NCBI GenBank assembly: GCA_903834835.1
Contig: CAILKO010000052.1
Span: 22,653-86,652 of the forward strand
Length of the DNA: 64,000 nt
Direction: 5' to 3'
From: an uncultured Pseudomonadota bacterium
Lineage (GTDB): Bacteria; Pseudomonadota; Gammaproteobacteria; Burkholderiales; SG8-39
The position numbers and the translations under genes are program-made. Shown here piece by piece: positions 46,416-55,380 of this stretch; within the stretch, counting starts at the first letter, position 1; each line of letters starts with the position of its first letter. Under the pieces are notes generated by a model, which was not told where the DNA came from, did not search any database, and saw only the letters and a list, made by a program, of their open reading frames with translations.

Positions 46416-47687
46416 ATGCCGCCAGAATCCGAAGTCATCGCGCTACCCGGCCGTCCCGCACGCACGCCGAAGCCGCAGTTCCTTTCCGCCCTCGCCGAAC
46501 GCACCCTGCGCGCACGCCTCGAGCGGATCACGGACGGTGAACTGCTGATCGAGCACGAGGGTTCTATGGCGCGCTACGGACGTCCGGGCGCGGAACGACC
46601 CGTCAGCCTGCGCATACACGACCGGCGCTTCTGGACGGAAGTCGCCTTCGGCGGCTCGATCGGCGCGGGCGAGTCCTACATGCAGGGCGACTGGCGCACC
46701 GACGATCTCACCGGGCTCGTGCGCCTGATGCTGCGCAACCGGGACGTGCTGGACGGCGTGGACGGCAGTCTCTCCCGCATCACCGCGCCCGTTCAGAAGC
46801 TGCTGCACCTCGCCTCGCGCAATACGCGCAGCGGCAGCCGCCGCAACATCGCCGCCCATTACGACCTGGGCAACGACTTCTTCGCATTGTTCCTCGACCC
46901 GACGATGATGTATTCCAGCGCGCGCTTCGAGCATGACGCGATGACGCTCGAGGAAGCATCGCTCGCGAAGCTCGATCGCATCTGTCGCAGGCTGGATCTG
47001 CGGCCCGGCCAGCGCGTGCTCGAGATCGGAACCGGATGGGGCGGATTCGCGCTGCACGCTGCGCGCCACTACGGCTGTCACGTCACCACGACCACCCTGT
47101 CGCGCGAGCAGCATGAACTGGCCGCGGAGCGCATCGCGCGCGCGGGACTGTCCGAGCGCATCACGCTGCTGCTCGAAGACTATCGCGACCTCGCACTGCC
47201 GTCGGCCGGTGGCTACGACCGGCTGGTTTCCATCGAAATGATCGAGGCGGTCGGCCACCGCTATTACGACGAATACTTCGGCCGCTGTGCCGCGCTGCTC
47301 GCGCCCCACGGCATGATGCTGCTGCAGGCGATCACGATCGCAGACCAGCGCTACGAGCAGGCGCTGCGCTCGGTGGACTTCATCCAGCGTCACATCTTTC
47401 CCGGGAGCTGCATCCCGTCGGTCTCGGCGCTTGCCGCATCGGTCGCGCGCGCGACCGACATGAAGCTCTACCACATGGAGGACATCGGCCCGCACTATGC
47501 GCGCACGCTCGCCGCCTGGCGCGCGAACCTGCTCGCGAACCGGGAGCGCGTGCTGGCGCTCGGCTACAGCGAGACCTTCATCCGGATGTGGGAGTTCTAT
47601 TTCTGCTACTGCGAGGGCGGCTTTGCGGAGCGCGCGCTCGGCGACGTGCAGATGCTGCTGGTGAAGCCCGGGGCGCGGCCGACCTGA
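46416..47687 (+). CDS. CFA-synthase-family methyltransferase with altered bicarbonate site
   Basis: A 423-residue lipid methyltransferase with an N-terminal lipid-binding domain and a C-terminal SAM domain (LEIGTGWGGFALHA near residue 202, HYDLGNDFF near 148). Glu277 (MIEAVG) matches the catalytic Glu239 of E. coli CFA synthase, but three other residues that hold bicarbonate there differ: Ser168 (MYSSARF) for Cys139, Gln304 (LLQAI) for His266 and Arg369 (AAWRANL) for Tyr317. This suggests methyl transfer without cyclopropane closure, as for the Ufa methyltransferase. It is the last gene of the operon, 24 bases after DUF1365. Confidence 0.85.
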   Translation: MPPESEVIALPGRPARTPKPQFLSALAERTLRARLERITDGELLIEHEGSMARYGRPGAERPVSLRIHDRRFWTEVAFGGSIGAGESYMQGDWRTDDLTGLVRLMLRNRDVLDGVDGSLSRITAPVQKLLHLASRNTRSGSRRNIAAHYDLGNDFFALFLDPTMMYSSARFEHDAMTLEEASLAKLDRICRRLDLRPGQRVLEIGTGWGGFALHAARHYGCHVTTTTLSREQHELAAERIARAGLSERITLLLEDYRDLALPSAGGYDRLVSIEMIEAVGHRYYDEYFGRCAALLAPHGMMLLQAITIADQRYEQALRSVDFIQRHIFPGSCIPSVSALAASVARATDMKLYHMEDIGPHYARTLAAWRANLLANRERVLALGYSETFIRMWEFYFCYCEGGFAERALGDVQMLLVKPGARPT

Positions 47688-47756
47688 GAACCGGCGCCCG
47701 CTGCGGGCAGTATCAGAGGGATTCCTGGAGGATCCTTGGCGGGATTCCTGCCTTAG

Positions 47757-47778
47757 TTAGTAACATTTACGTTACCAT
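47757..47778. repeat. 22-bp palindrome, copy 4 (TTAGTAACATTTACGTTACCAT)
   Basis: The reverse complement, ATGGTAACGTAAATGTTACTAA, fits the consensus with one arm mismatch on each side. It lies between convergent genes and its last base is the first base of the MFS I stop triplet (TCA at 47778). Confidence 0.85.
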
Positions 47779-48959
47779 CAAGTGCTGCGACCGCCCCCGG
47801 TGCCCCCTCGCTCGGGTCTGGGTGCCGGCGCGGGCGCATCCCTGAGCACCGCGAGCGCCGAGATCCACAGCAGCGCGCCGCAGGTCAGGAACACGGTGAA
47901 CAGACCGGCTGCGACCGACAGTGCCCCGTAGCCGGACGGCCCGGCGATGCGCACGATCGCATTGCCGGTCATGCGCAGACCCATCGACTGCCCGGCCGCG
48001 CCCTTGCCGGAGCGCTTGTACATGATGAGCGTCGTGACCGGCGCGCCGCTGGAGACGCCGATGCCGTAGAGCATCGCCGCGCAGACCAGCAGGAGGGGCG
48101 CATCCATGAACGGCATGACCATGAAGGCGAGTCCGGTCATGCCCATCGAGAACGCGAGCAGGCGCTCCTCGCCGAAGCGCGGCACCGTATGCGGCAGCGT
48201 GAAACGCATCGCGAACGAAGTCGCGGACCCGGAGGCCATGATCCAGCCGATCACAGCGGGCTCCAGCCCCAGCGCGTGGCCGTAGAGCGGCATGCAGAAG
48301 GGATAGAAATCGACCGCCATCTGCACCACCGCATTCATCCACATGATGCGCCAGAAGCCCGGGTCGCGCAGCGTATCCCCGAGCCGGGTCTGCGCGGCGC
48401 GCGCGCCCTGGCCGGGCGGCAGCCGGCTGCCGATCGCGAGCACCGACGCGGCCACGAGCACCGCCACCCCCGCGAGCGCGAGACAGGCGCGCTCGTGCCC
48501 GAGCAGCTGGATGGCATAGCCGCCGACGAGCGGCCCGGTCATCGCGGTGGCCGAGAGCACCAGCGCGAGGTTGCCGTAGGTGCGCGTCAGTTCGTCCGGA
48601 TGGCTGAGCTGCCCGACCACCACCTGGGAGAGCACCATGATCACCACGGAGAACACACCGAGCAGCGCCGCCCCGACAAAAAGGCTGGCGACGCCGGGCA
48701 GGGCATAGGGCAGGGCAAGACCGGCCGCGCCGGTGAGCGCCGCGCCGGCCATGAGCCAGCGTGCCCCGTAGCGATCGCAGAGCATGCCGACCGGCACCGA
48801 CAGGAAGAGCGAGGGGAGCTGGATCATCGCCGCAAGGAGTCCGGTACGGAACTCGCCCAGACCTGCATCCAGCGCATAGAGCGTCAGCACCATGCGCGCC
48901 GCGAAGGTCGCGGCGATCGCGAGGTACAGGATGCCGAATACGACGCGCCTGAGCGGCAT
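47778..48959 (-). CDS. MFS transporter I
   Basis: A 393-residue major facilitator protein. The start at 48959 (MPLRRVVFG) is taken instead of the much longer ORF-track frame, which runs back through the glutaredoxin gene. Signatures are RMVLTLYALDAGLGEFRTG, motif A as GMLCDRYGARW, PLYGHALGLEPAVIG with an atypical EPA in place of SAS, GEERLL, and MGLRMTGNAIVRI near helix 10, the last grouping it with J, K, L and M. It begins 17 bases after the glutaredoxin-like gene on the same strand. Confidence 0.86.
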   Translation of the reverse strand: MPLRRVVFGILYLAIAATFAARMVLTLYALDAGLGEFRTGLLAAMIQLPSLFLSVPVGMLCDRYGARWLMAGAALTGAAGLALPYALPGVASLFVGAALLGVFSVVIMVLSQVVVGQLSHPDELTRTYGNLALVLSATAMTGPLVGGYAIQLLGHERACLALAGVAVLVAASVLAIGSRLPPGQGARAAQTRLGDTLRDPGFWRIMWMNAVVQMAVDFYPFCMPLYGHALGLEPAVIGWIMASGSATSFAMRFTLPHTVPRFGEERLLAFSMGMTGLAFMVMPFMDAPLLLVCAAMLYGIGVSSGAPVTTLIMYKRSGKGAAGQSMGLRMTGNAIVRIAGPSGYGALSVAAGLFTVFLTCGALLWISALAVLRDAPAPAPRPERGGTGGGRST

Positions 48960-48976
48960 GCCGAGCACCGCGCGCC

Positions 48977-49336
48977 TCAGCGGCCGCGCAGTTCCCCGTT
49001 CTTCAGCATACGTTCCAGGTCCTCGGCGCCACCGATCAGCACGCCCTTCACGAACACCATCGGAAAAGTGCTCCAGCCGGACCACAGCTTCAGCGCAAGG
49101 CGCCGTCGCCACTGGCTGAAATAGCTGCCGTATTCGAGATAACAGTAGGCTATGCCGGCCGCATCGAGCAGGCGGCGCGCCTTCTTCGGAAACGGGTTCT
49201 GGCGCATGCCGACGATCACATAGTCGTTCGCCGCAAGCGCGGCACGCACCTCGTCCACAACCTCCAGTCCGTTCGCGGCGATGCGCTCGCGGATCGCGGG
49301 GTGGATGCGGTCTTCTTCCAGCACGGCACGCGCCAT
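48977..49336 (-). CDS. Glutaredoxin-fold protein lacking both active-site cysteines
   Basis: A 119-residue protein with a glutaredoxin-like C-terminal domain: the strand VIVGMRQ, then N47-P-F-P50 where glutaredoxins have CPYC, KKARRLLDAAG, the cis-Pro segment WSTFPMVFVKGVLIGG and the final DLERMLKNGEL. Both redox Cys are replaced, so dithiol or monothiol catalysis by that site is excluded. The first 35 residues are an extra helical segment. ATG 49336 has GGAGA upstream. It precedes MFS I by 17 bases and is divergent from the liv operon. Confidence 0.8.
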   Translation of the reverse strand: MARAVLEEDRIHPAIRERIAANGLEVVDEVRAALAANDYVIVGMRQNPFPKKARRLLDAAGIAYCYLEYGSYFSQWRRRLALKLWSGWSTFPMVFVKGVLIGGAEDLERMLKNGELRGR

Positions 49337-49444
49337 GGTCTCTCCAGGGATGCGGTACGGAGCGCCGGTACGGGCCCCGCAAGCCCCGCATTCTGTCACG
49401 CGTTCCGGCATCGGCGCCTGCAGGTCCGGCGCAGGTGCGGCGGC

Positions 49445-49450
49445 TATAAT
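49445..49450 (+). promoter_or_regulatory. -10 element (TATAAT) before livK
   Basis: A consensus TATAAT lies 48 bases upstream of the binding-protein GTG. The -35 region has no good hexamer. Confidence 0.5.
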
Positions 49451-49497
49451 CCCGCTCCTGCCGCGCGCCAGGCCGGCGCACTCTTTCAGGAGGAAGC

Positions 49498-50718
49498 GTG
49501 AACCCGTTCCACATCGCAAGCATTGGAAGTCTCTTCAGCACACGCCGCATCCAGGGCCTCGCGCTCGCGGGCGCGCTCGCCGCCTCCGCCCTGTCCGGCA
49601 TCGCGATCGGCGCCGACAAGGTGCGCGTCGGCATGGTCTCCACGCTGTCCGGCCCGCCGGGGGCGCTCGGCATCGACATGCGCGACGGCTTCAACCTCGC
49701 GCTGAAGCATCTGGGCGGCAAGCTGGGCGGCATCCCGGTCGAACTGCTGGTGGCTGACGACAACTTCAACCCCGAAACCGGCAAACAGGCCGTCGAGCGC
49801 TTCGTGAAGCGCGACAAGGTGGACTTCGTCACCGGCATCATCTACTCCAACATCATGCTCGCCGCGGGTCAGGCTGCGTTCGAATCCGGCACCCCCTACG
49901 TAAGCGCGAACGCCGGGCCCTCGCAATACGCCGGCAAGGACTGCAATCCGTGGTTCGTATCCGCCGCCTGGCAGAACGACAGCTTCCACGAGGCCGCCGG
50001 CCAGCACGCGACCAACAAGGGCTTCAAGACGGTCTACCTGATGGCGCCGAACTATCCGGCCGGCAAGGATGCACTCACCGGCTTCAAGCGCTATTACAAG
50101 GGCAAGGTCGCCGACGAAGTCTATGTGCGGCTCGGTCAGCTCGATTTCGCGGCCGAGCTCGCGCAGTTGCGCGCGGCAAAGCCCGAGGCGGTGTTCGTGT
50201 TCTTCCCGGGGGGCATGGGCGTGAACTTCATCAAGCAGTATGTCGCCGCCGGTCTCGCCAAGGACTCGACGCTGATCCTGCCGGGCTTCTCGGCTGACCA
50301 GGACATCATCTCCGCGGTGGGCGACTCCATGCTCGGCCTGTTCAACACCGCACACTGGTCCCCCGATCTCGACAACGCCGACAACAAGCGCTTCATGGCC
50401 GATTTCCAGACCGAATACAAGCGCATTCCCTCGGTCTACGCGGCCCAGGGCTACGACACCGCGATGCTGATGGACGCGGGTGTGCGCGGCGCCAAGGGCA
50501 AGGTCGAGAACCGCGCCGCACTGATGAAGGCGATGAAAACGGTGAAGGCGCGCTCGGTGCGCGGCGACTACAGGATTGGGGCGAACGGCTATCCGGTGCA
50601 GAACTACTACCTGCGCGTGATCGGCAAGGACGCACAGGGCCAGATCGTCAACAAGACCATGGGCACGATCTTCGCGAACCATGCCGACGCCTACGGCAAG
50701 GAATGCAAGCTGAAGTAG
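49498..50718 (+). CDS. livK: Branched-chain-type ABC transporter substrate-binding protein
   Basis: A 406-residue periplasmic binding protein of the LivK family (type 1 fold). It has a Sec signal peptide after a basic N-terminus (cleavage near ALSGIAIGA-DKV, about residue 39), VGMVSTLSGPPGALG at the first strand, and Rossmann-like halves joined by the usual hinge. The GTG start has AGGAGG seven bases upstream. First gene of a complete livK-H-M-G-F operon. An intrinsic terminator follows, probably leaving more binding protein than permease message. Ligand could be an aromatic acid as well as an amino acid. Confidence 0.92.
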   Translation: MNPFHIASIGSLFSTRRIQGLALAGALAASALSGIAIGADKVRVGMVSTLSGPPGALGIDMRDGFNLALKHLGGKLGGIPVELLVADDNFNPETGKQAVERFVKRDKVDFVTGIIYSNIMLAAGQAAFESGTPYVSANAGPSQYAGKDCNPWFVSAAWQNDSFHEAAGQHATNKGFKTVYLMAPNYPAGKDALTGFKRYYKGKVADEVYVRLGQLDFAAELAQLRAAKPEAVFVFFPGGMGVNFIKQYVAAGLAKDSTLILPGFSADQDIISAVGDSMLGLFNTAHWSPDLDNADNKRFMADFQTEYKRIPSVYAAQGYDTAMLMDAGVRGAKGKVENRAALMKAMKTVKARSVRGDYRIGANGYPVQNYYLRVIGKDAQGQIVNKTMGTIFANHADAYGKECKLK

Positions 50719-50741
50719 GCTTGCGCGCACTGCGTCCATCC

Positions 50742-50770
50742 GGCCGGATCGCGCGCGATCCGGCCTTTTT
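50742..50770 (+). terminator. Intrinsic terminator between livK and livH
   Basis: GGCCGGATCGCG and CGCGATCCGGCC form a perfect inverted repeat followed by TTTTT. It lies 24 bases past the livK stop and 13 bases before the livH start, so it likely acts as a partial read-through terminator. Confidence 0.88.
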
Positions 50771-50782
50771 CATTCCGAGACC

Positions 50783-51703
50783 ATGACCGGCATCCTGATC
50801 ATCGAACAGACGCTGAACGGGCTGCAGTTCGGTCTGATGCTGTTCCTGCTCGCCGCCGGGCTCACGCTCGTGTTCGGCATCATGGACATGATCAATCTCG
50901 CGCACGGCTCGCTCTACATGCTGGGCGCCTACCTGATGGCGAGTCTCGCCGCAGCGACCGGCTCCTTTCTCCTCGGACTGGTCCTTGCCGTGCTCGCCAC
51001 CGGCGCGATCGGCGCGGTGCTCGAATTCATGCTGTTGCGCCGGCTCTACGAGCGCGATCATCTGTCGCAGGTGCTGGCGACCTTCGCGCTGATCCTGATC
51101 GCCAATGAATCCGTGCGCATGCTCTGGGGTCCCCAGCAGATGATGCTGAACGCGCCGGCCGCACTTGCCGGACCCGTGGAGCTGTTGCCCGGCATGCCCT
51201 ACCCGGCCTACCGGCTCGCGGTGATCGCCGTCGGGCTTGTCGTGGCCGCCGCGCTGTACCTGCTCGTCACGCGCACGCGCATGGGCATGCGGGTGCGCGC
51301 AGGCGCCTCCAACCGCGAGATGGCGCAAGCGATGGGCGTGGACATCCGGCGCCTGTTCACCGTGGTGTTTGCGATCGGCGCGATGCTCTGCGCGGTGGCG
51401 GGCGCCATGCTCGGACCGCTGCTCGCGGTGCAGATCGGCATGGGCGAAGAGATACTGATCCTCGCCTTTGTCGTGATCGTGATCGGCGGCATCGGCTCGA
51501 TCCGCGGCGCACTGGTCGGAGCGCTGCTGGTCGGCATGGCCGACACGGCGGGGCGCGCCTTTCTGCCGATCCTCTTCCGCGCGTTCCTGCCGCCGGAATA
51601 CGCCTCTGGCATCGGCCCGGGCCTTGCCTCGATCATGATCTACCTCATCATGGCCGGGGTGCTGTTCTGGAAACCGCAGGGCCTGTTTCCCGCGCGCGGC
51701 TAG
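50783..51703 (+). CDS. livH: Branched-chain-type ABC transporter permease LivH (second system)
   Basis: A 306-residue LivH permease, standard length, with MINLAHGSLYMLGAY as the family hallmark near residue 35 and eight hydrophobic segments. It starts just after the terminator and ends one base before livM. It is not close to the first LivH: the hallmark there reads FNFAQGAM. The two systems therefore belong to different LivH branches and probably carry different compounds. Confidence 0.92.
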   Translation: MTGILIIEQTLNGLQFGLMLFLLAAGLTLVFGIMDMINLAHGSLYMLGAYLMASLAAATGSFLLGLVLAVLATGAIGAVLEFMLLRRLYERDHLSQVLATFALILIANESVRMLWGPQQMMLNAPAALAGPVELLPGMPYPAYRLAVIAVGLVVAAALYLLVTRTRMGMRVRAGASNREMAQAMGVDIRRLFTVVFAIGAMLCAVAGAMLGPLLAVQIGMGEEILILAFVVIVIGGIGSIRGALVGALLVGMADTAGRAFLPILFRAFLPPEYASGIGPGLASIMIYLIMAGVLFWKPQGLFPARG

Positions 51704-51704
51704 C

Positions 51705-52700
51705 ATGGAAACTCAACCGACCGCAGCGCGCAGCGGCGCCGCCTTCGCGCCAAGAGCTGGTGTCGCGCTTGCGCTCTGGTCGCTCCTCGCGCTAAGCCTG
51801 CTGCCGCACGCGCTCGATGCGCTCGGCCAGGGCTTCTACATCGGCTTCGCGAGCCGGGTGCTCGTCTACGCGCTCGCCGCTTCGAGCCTCAACCTCGTGA
51901 TCGGCAACGCAGGCATGCTGAGCTTCGGCCATGCCGCGTTTCTCGGCACCGGCGCCTACTGTGCCGCGCTGCTGTGGACGGGCGGCACCACGAGCGCATG
52001 GATCCTGTGGCCGGCCGCAATGTGCGTGGCCGCGCTCGCCGCGCTCGTGATCGGCGCGATCTCGCTGCGCACACGCGGCGTGTACTTCATCATGATCACG
52101 CTCGCTTTCGCCCAGATGCTCTACTACGTTGTTGTTTCGCTGAAGGTCTGGGGCGGCGACGACGGCATCAACCTCGGGGCGCGACCCCGACTCGGGCTCG
52201 CCCCCGGCTTTGCGCTCGACCTGGCGGACGAATTCAACTGGTACTACCTCTGCCTCGGCATCCTCGCGCTCGCGCTGTGGCTCTCCGGTCGGCTCGCCGC
52301 CTCGCGCTTCGGCCGCGTGATCGCCGCACAGCGCGAAAACGAAATACGTGCCGAGGCGATCGGCTTTCCGGTCTACCGCTACAAGCTCATCCTGTTCGTG
52401 ATCGCCGGCGCGGCGGCCGGCCTCGCGGGCGCGCTGCTCGCCGCGCAGAACGGCTTCGTCAGCCCCAAGCTCATGCACTGGACGCAGTCGGGTTCGCTGA
52501 TGGTGATGGTGATCCTCGGCGGTGTCGGCCACCGCTACGCGGGCGTGCTCGGCGCCGGGCTGCTGCTCGGCCTCGAGGAAATCCTCTCGGCCTATACGCT
52601 GCACTGGGCTTTCTGGGTCGGACTCACCCTGCTTGGCGTCGTGCTGTTCGCGCCGCGCGGCATCGCCGGACTGTTCTCGCGCGAGGCGGCGGGCAGATGA
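51705..52700 (+). CDS. livM: Branched-chain-type ABC transporter permease LivM (second system)
   Basis: A 331-residue permease with the hallmark MLSFGHAAFLGTGAY near residue 67, following an N-terminal cytoplasmic segment. It lies one base after the livH stop and overlaps livG by four bases (ATGA). Normal length and helix pattern. Confidence 0.92.
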   Translation: METQPTAARSGAAFAPRAGVALALWSLLALSLLPHALDALGQGFYIGFASRVLVYALAASSLNLVIGNAGMLSFGHAAFLGTGAYCAALLWTGGTTSAWILWPAAMCVAALAALVIGAISLRTRGVYFIMITLAFAQMLYYVVVSLKVWGGDDGINLGARPRLGLAPGFALDLADEFNWYYLCLGILALALWLSGRLAASRFGRVIAAQRENEIRAEAIGFPVYRYKLILFVIAGAAAGLAGALLAAQNGFVSPKLMHWTQSGSLMVMVILGGVGHRYAGVLGAGLLLGLEEILSAYTLHWAFWVGLTLLGVVLFAPRGIAGLFSREAAGR

Positions 52701-53470
52701 GTGCCGCGCGCGGACCCGGGAATGCGCTGCTGGAACTGCAGGGCCTCGCCAAGCACTTCGGCGGCGTCGCCGCGACCGACGGCGTGAGTCTCGCCGTGCG
52801 AGCGGGCGAAATCCTTGCGCTGATCGGCCCGAACGGCGCGGGCAAGACCACGCTCGTCGCCCAGATCTCGGGCCTGTTGCGCCCCGATGACGGCCTGATC
52901 CGGTTCGAGGGCGCGGACATCACGCGCGCCGCCGTGCACATGCGCGTGCGCCTGGGCCTCGCGCGCGCCTTCCAGATCACGAGCATCTTTCGCGGCTTCA
53001 CCGTGCTGGAGAATCTCGCGCTCGCGGTGCAGGCGCGCAGCGGCACCAGCCTGTCGTTCTGGCGACCGGCGGCATCGGAAGCCGCGCTTCAGGACGAGGC
53101 CCGACACTACGCGCGGCTCGCCGGGCTCGCCGGAAGCGAGACGCGCATCGCCGGTGCGCTCGCGCACGGCGAGCAGCGCCAGCTCGAGGTCGGACTCGCG
53201 CTCGCCACGCGGCCGAAGCTCGTGCTGCTCGACGAACCGATGGCCGGTCTAGGTCCGGAGGAATCCGCGCGCATGATCGAACTCATCGAAAGCCTGCGCA
53301 CGCAGACCACGGTGCTGCTCGTCGAGCACGACATGGACGCGGTATTCCGCCTCGCCGACCGCATCGCCGTGCTGGTGCGCGGGCGCATCATCGCGGACGA
53401 CGTCCCCGCCGCCATACGCGCCCACACTGAGGTGATCCGGGCGTATCTGGGCGAGGAGGCGGCGTCATGA
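52697..53470 (+). CDS. livG: Branched-chain-type ABC transporter ATP-binding protein LivG (second system)
   Basis: A 257-residue ATPase with Walker A GPNGAGKTT near residue 41, signature LAHGEQRQLEVGLAL near 155, Walker B VLLLDEPMAGLG near 176 and H-loop VEHDMD near 207. ATG 52697 overlaps the livM stop. Its last codons (LGEEAAS) and the following bases are partly duplicated 41 bases downstream, creating a 14-codon frame before livF. Confidence 0.93.
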   Translation: MSAARGPGNALLELQGLAKHFGGVAATDGVSLAVRAGEILALIGPNGAGKTTLVAQISGLLRPDDGLIRFEGADITRAAVHMRVRLGLARAFQITSIFRGFTVLENLALAVQARSGTSLSFWRPAASEAALQDEARHYARLAGLAGSETRIAGALAHGEQRQLEVGLALATRPKLVLLDEPMAGLGPEESARMIELIESLRTQTTVLLVEHDMDAVFRLADRIAVLVRGRIIADDVPAAIRAHTEVIRAYLGEEAAS

Positions 53471-53511
53471 CCCCGCCGCTCCTCCAGCTGGGCGAGGAGG
53501 CCGCCCCGTGA
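53467..53511 (+). other. 14-codon mini-ORF made by a local duplication at the livG-livF junction
   Basis: ATG at 53467 overlaps the livG stop (ATGA) and the TGA at 53509-53511 overlaps the livF GTG (GTGA). The encoded end LGEEAAP copies the livG end LGEEAAS; 26-bp near-repeats start at 53447 and 53488. Probably a by-product of duplication that keeps ribosomes coupled. Confidence 0.6.
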
Positions 53512-54218
53512 CCGCGATCCTCGACATCGAAAACCTGGAGGCCGCCTATGGCGCGAGCCAGGTGCTGTTCGGCATCGGGTTCACGATGCACCGGGGCGAG
53601 GTGGCGACGCTCCTCGGACGCAACGGCATGGGCAAGACCACCACGGTGCGCGCCATCATGGGCCTCACGCCCGCGCGCGCGGGCAGCATCCGGTATCGCG
53701 GTGAGCGCATCGAGCGCTGGCGACCCGAGCGCATCGCGCGCGCCGGCATCGCGCTCGTCCCCGAAGGCCGGCAGATCTTTCCGAACCTGAGCGTGCGCGA
53801 GAACCTTGTCGCCTTCGCCGCCAACCGCAGTGCGTCCGCCGCGCCCTGGACACTCGCGCGGGTGTTCGATTTCTTTCCGCAGCTCGCCGCACGCGCGAAT
53901 GCAATGGGGGGCCAGCTCTCGGGCGGTGAGCAGCAGATGCTCGCGATCGGGCGCGCGCTGATGACCAACCCGAGCCTGCTGATCCTGGACGAAGCCACTG
54001 AAGGTCTCGCCCCGCTTGTGCGGGAAGAGATATGGCGCTGTCTTGCCGCGCTGAAGGCCGAGGGGGAGACCATCCTCGTGATCGACAAGTACGTCCGGCG
54101 TCTGCTCGCGATCGCCGACCGTCATTGCCTGATCGAGCGCGGCCGCGTGGTCTGGCAGGGGGATTCCGCCGCGCTCGGGGCGGATCCCGCGCTCTGGCAG
54201 CGCTATCTGGGCGTCTAG
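53508..54218 (+). CDS. livF: Branched-chain-type ABC transporter ATP-binding protein LivF (second system)
   Basis: A 236-residue ATPase with Walker A GRNGMGKTT near residue 35, signature LSGGEQQMLAIGRAL near 133 and Walker B LLILDEATEGLAP near 155. After the last strand it reads VIDKYVRRL where LivF proteins usually have a VEQN-type H-loop, so the switch His/Gln is not evident. GTG 53508 has GAGGAGG upstream. It is the last gene of the operon and converges with MFS J with a 10-base gap. Confidence 0.9.
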   Translation: MTAILDIENLEAAYGASQVLFGIGFTMHRGEVATLLGRNGMGKTTTVRAIMGLTPARAGSIRYRGERIERWRPERIARAGIALVPEGRQIFPNLSVRENLVAFAANRSASAAPWTLARVFDFFPQLAARANAMGGQLSGGEQQMLAIGRALMTNPSLLILDEATEGLAPLVREEIWRCLAALKAEGETILVIDKYVRRLLAIADRHCLIERGRVVWQGDSAALGADPALWQRYLGV

Positions 54219-54228
54219 CTCGCGACGC

Positions 54229-55380
54229 TCATTCGCGTCGCCCGATGCCCGGCGCGGCACGATCCCCGCGCATGATCGCCCAGCCCGAAGCACCCACCAG
54301 CACGGCGGTGAAGAGCGCGACGCCGAAGAGGTTCGTCATGCCGACCAGCGCGCCGAAGAGCGGTGGCACGCAGACCCGCGTCGCGCCGTTGGCCGTCATC
54401 CGCAGGCCGATGGCCGCCCCGGCGCGCTCCCGCGCCACGCCCCTGTAGACCAGCATGAGCACGAGCGGCCCCCCGAAGGCCATGCCGACGCCGAGCAGCA
54501 GGGCCACCGCGACCATCGCGCCCGCGCTCGAGGAAAACGGCAGCAGCGCGAAGGCCGCCGCGGCCACATAGAGCGCCGAGGAGAGCATGCGCTCCTCGCC
54601 GTAGCGCTTCACGATCCGCGGCAGGATGATGCGCACGGTGAGCGAGACCACGCTGGAACTCGAGATCGCGAAGCCGATCGCCGAGGCCGACATGCCGAGC
54701 GCGTGCCCGTGCAGCGTGACGTAGAAGGGAAAGAGTTCCATCGCAAGCTGCACCGCGCTGCTGATCAGCATGATCCGCACGAGGCTGCGGTCCAGAGGCG
54801 CCGCAGCCGTATCGCGCGCCGTGCCGCGCTGCGGCGCTCCGGGCAACAGGCGCAGGCCGGCCACCAGCAGGATGCCGATCAGCAGCAGCACAGGCAGCAG
54901 CGCGCCCACCGCCTGTGCATGGCCGAGATGCTCGATCGCATAGCCCGCCATGATCGGCCCGCTGATGCCCGATAGCGAATTCATCATCGCCTGGTTGCTG
55001 AAGTTTCGCGCCATCGATTCCCGGGTGCTCAGCAGTCCGACCAGACGCTGGATCAGCACCACGAGGAATGCCGACCAGATCCCGCCCAGCGCAGAGGCGA
55101 CGTAGAACACCGGTATCGTGCTGTGCGCGGCGGCGAGCGCAATGCCCAGCGCACCGCAGGCGAAGCCCGCGAGGAACAGTACCCGCGCGCTGAACCGGTC
55201 CGCCATCAGACCGATCAAGAAAGAAAAGAGCAGTGCCGGCGCCTGATTGGCCGCGGCGAGCGTACCCACCTCGAATTCGGTCGCGCCGAATTCGAGCGCG
55301 GTGAGCGAAAAGATCGTGCGCGAGCCCATCACCACCGTGAATGACAGGAACTGGATCAGCAGGATGTAGGGAATCTGCAT
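54229..55380 (-). CDS. MFS transporter J
   Basis: A 383-residue major facilitator protein and the last of four tandem MFS genes. The ATG at 55380 (MQIPYILL) overlaps the stop of MFS K by one base (TGATG). Signatures are RTIFSLTALEFGATEFEVG, motif A as GLMADRFSARV, TLHGHALGMSASAIG, GEERML, and IGLRMTANGATRV near helix 10. It converges with livF. Overlaps throughout the four-gene unit indicate one transcript that begins upstream of MFS M. Confidence 0.87.
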   Translation of the reverse strand: MQIPYILLIQFLSFTVVMGSRTIFSLTALEFGATEFEVGTLAAANQAPALLFSFLIGLMADRFSARVLFLAGFACGALGIALAAAHSTIPVFYVASALGGIWSAFLVVLIQRLVGLLSTRESMARNFSNQAMMNSLSGISGPIMAGYAIEHLGHAQAVGALLPVLLLIGILLVAGLRLLPGAPQRGTARDTAAAPLDRSLVRIMLISSAVQLAMELFPFYVTLHGHALGMSASAIGFAISSSSVVSLTVRIILPRIVKRYGEERMLSSALYVAAAAFALLPFSSSAGAMVAVALLLGVGMAFGGPLVLMLVYRGVARERAGAAIGLRMTANGATRVCVPPLFGALVGMTNLFGVALFTAVLVGASGWAIMRGDRAAPGIGRRE

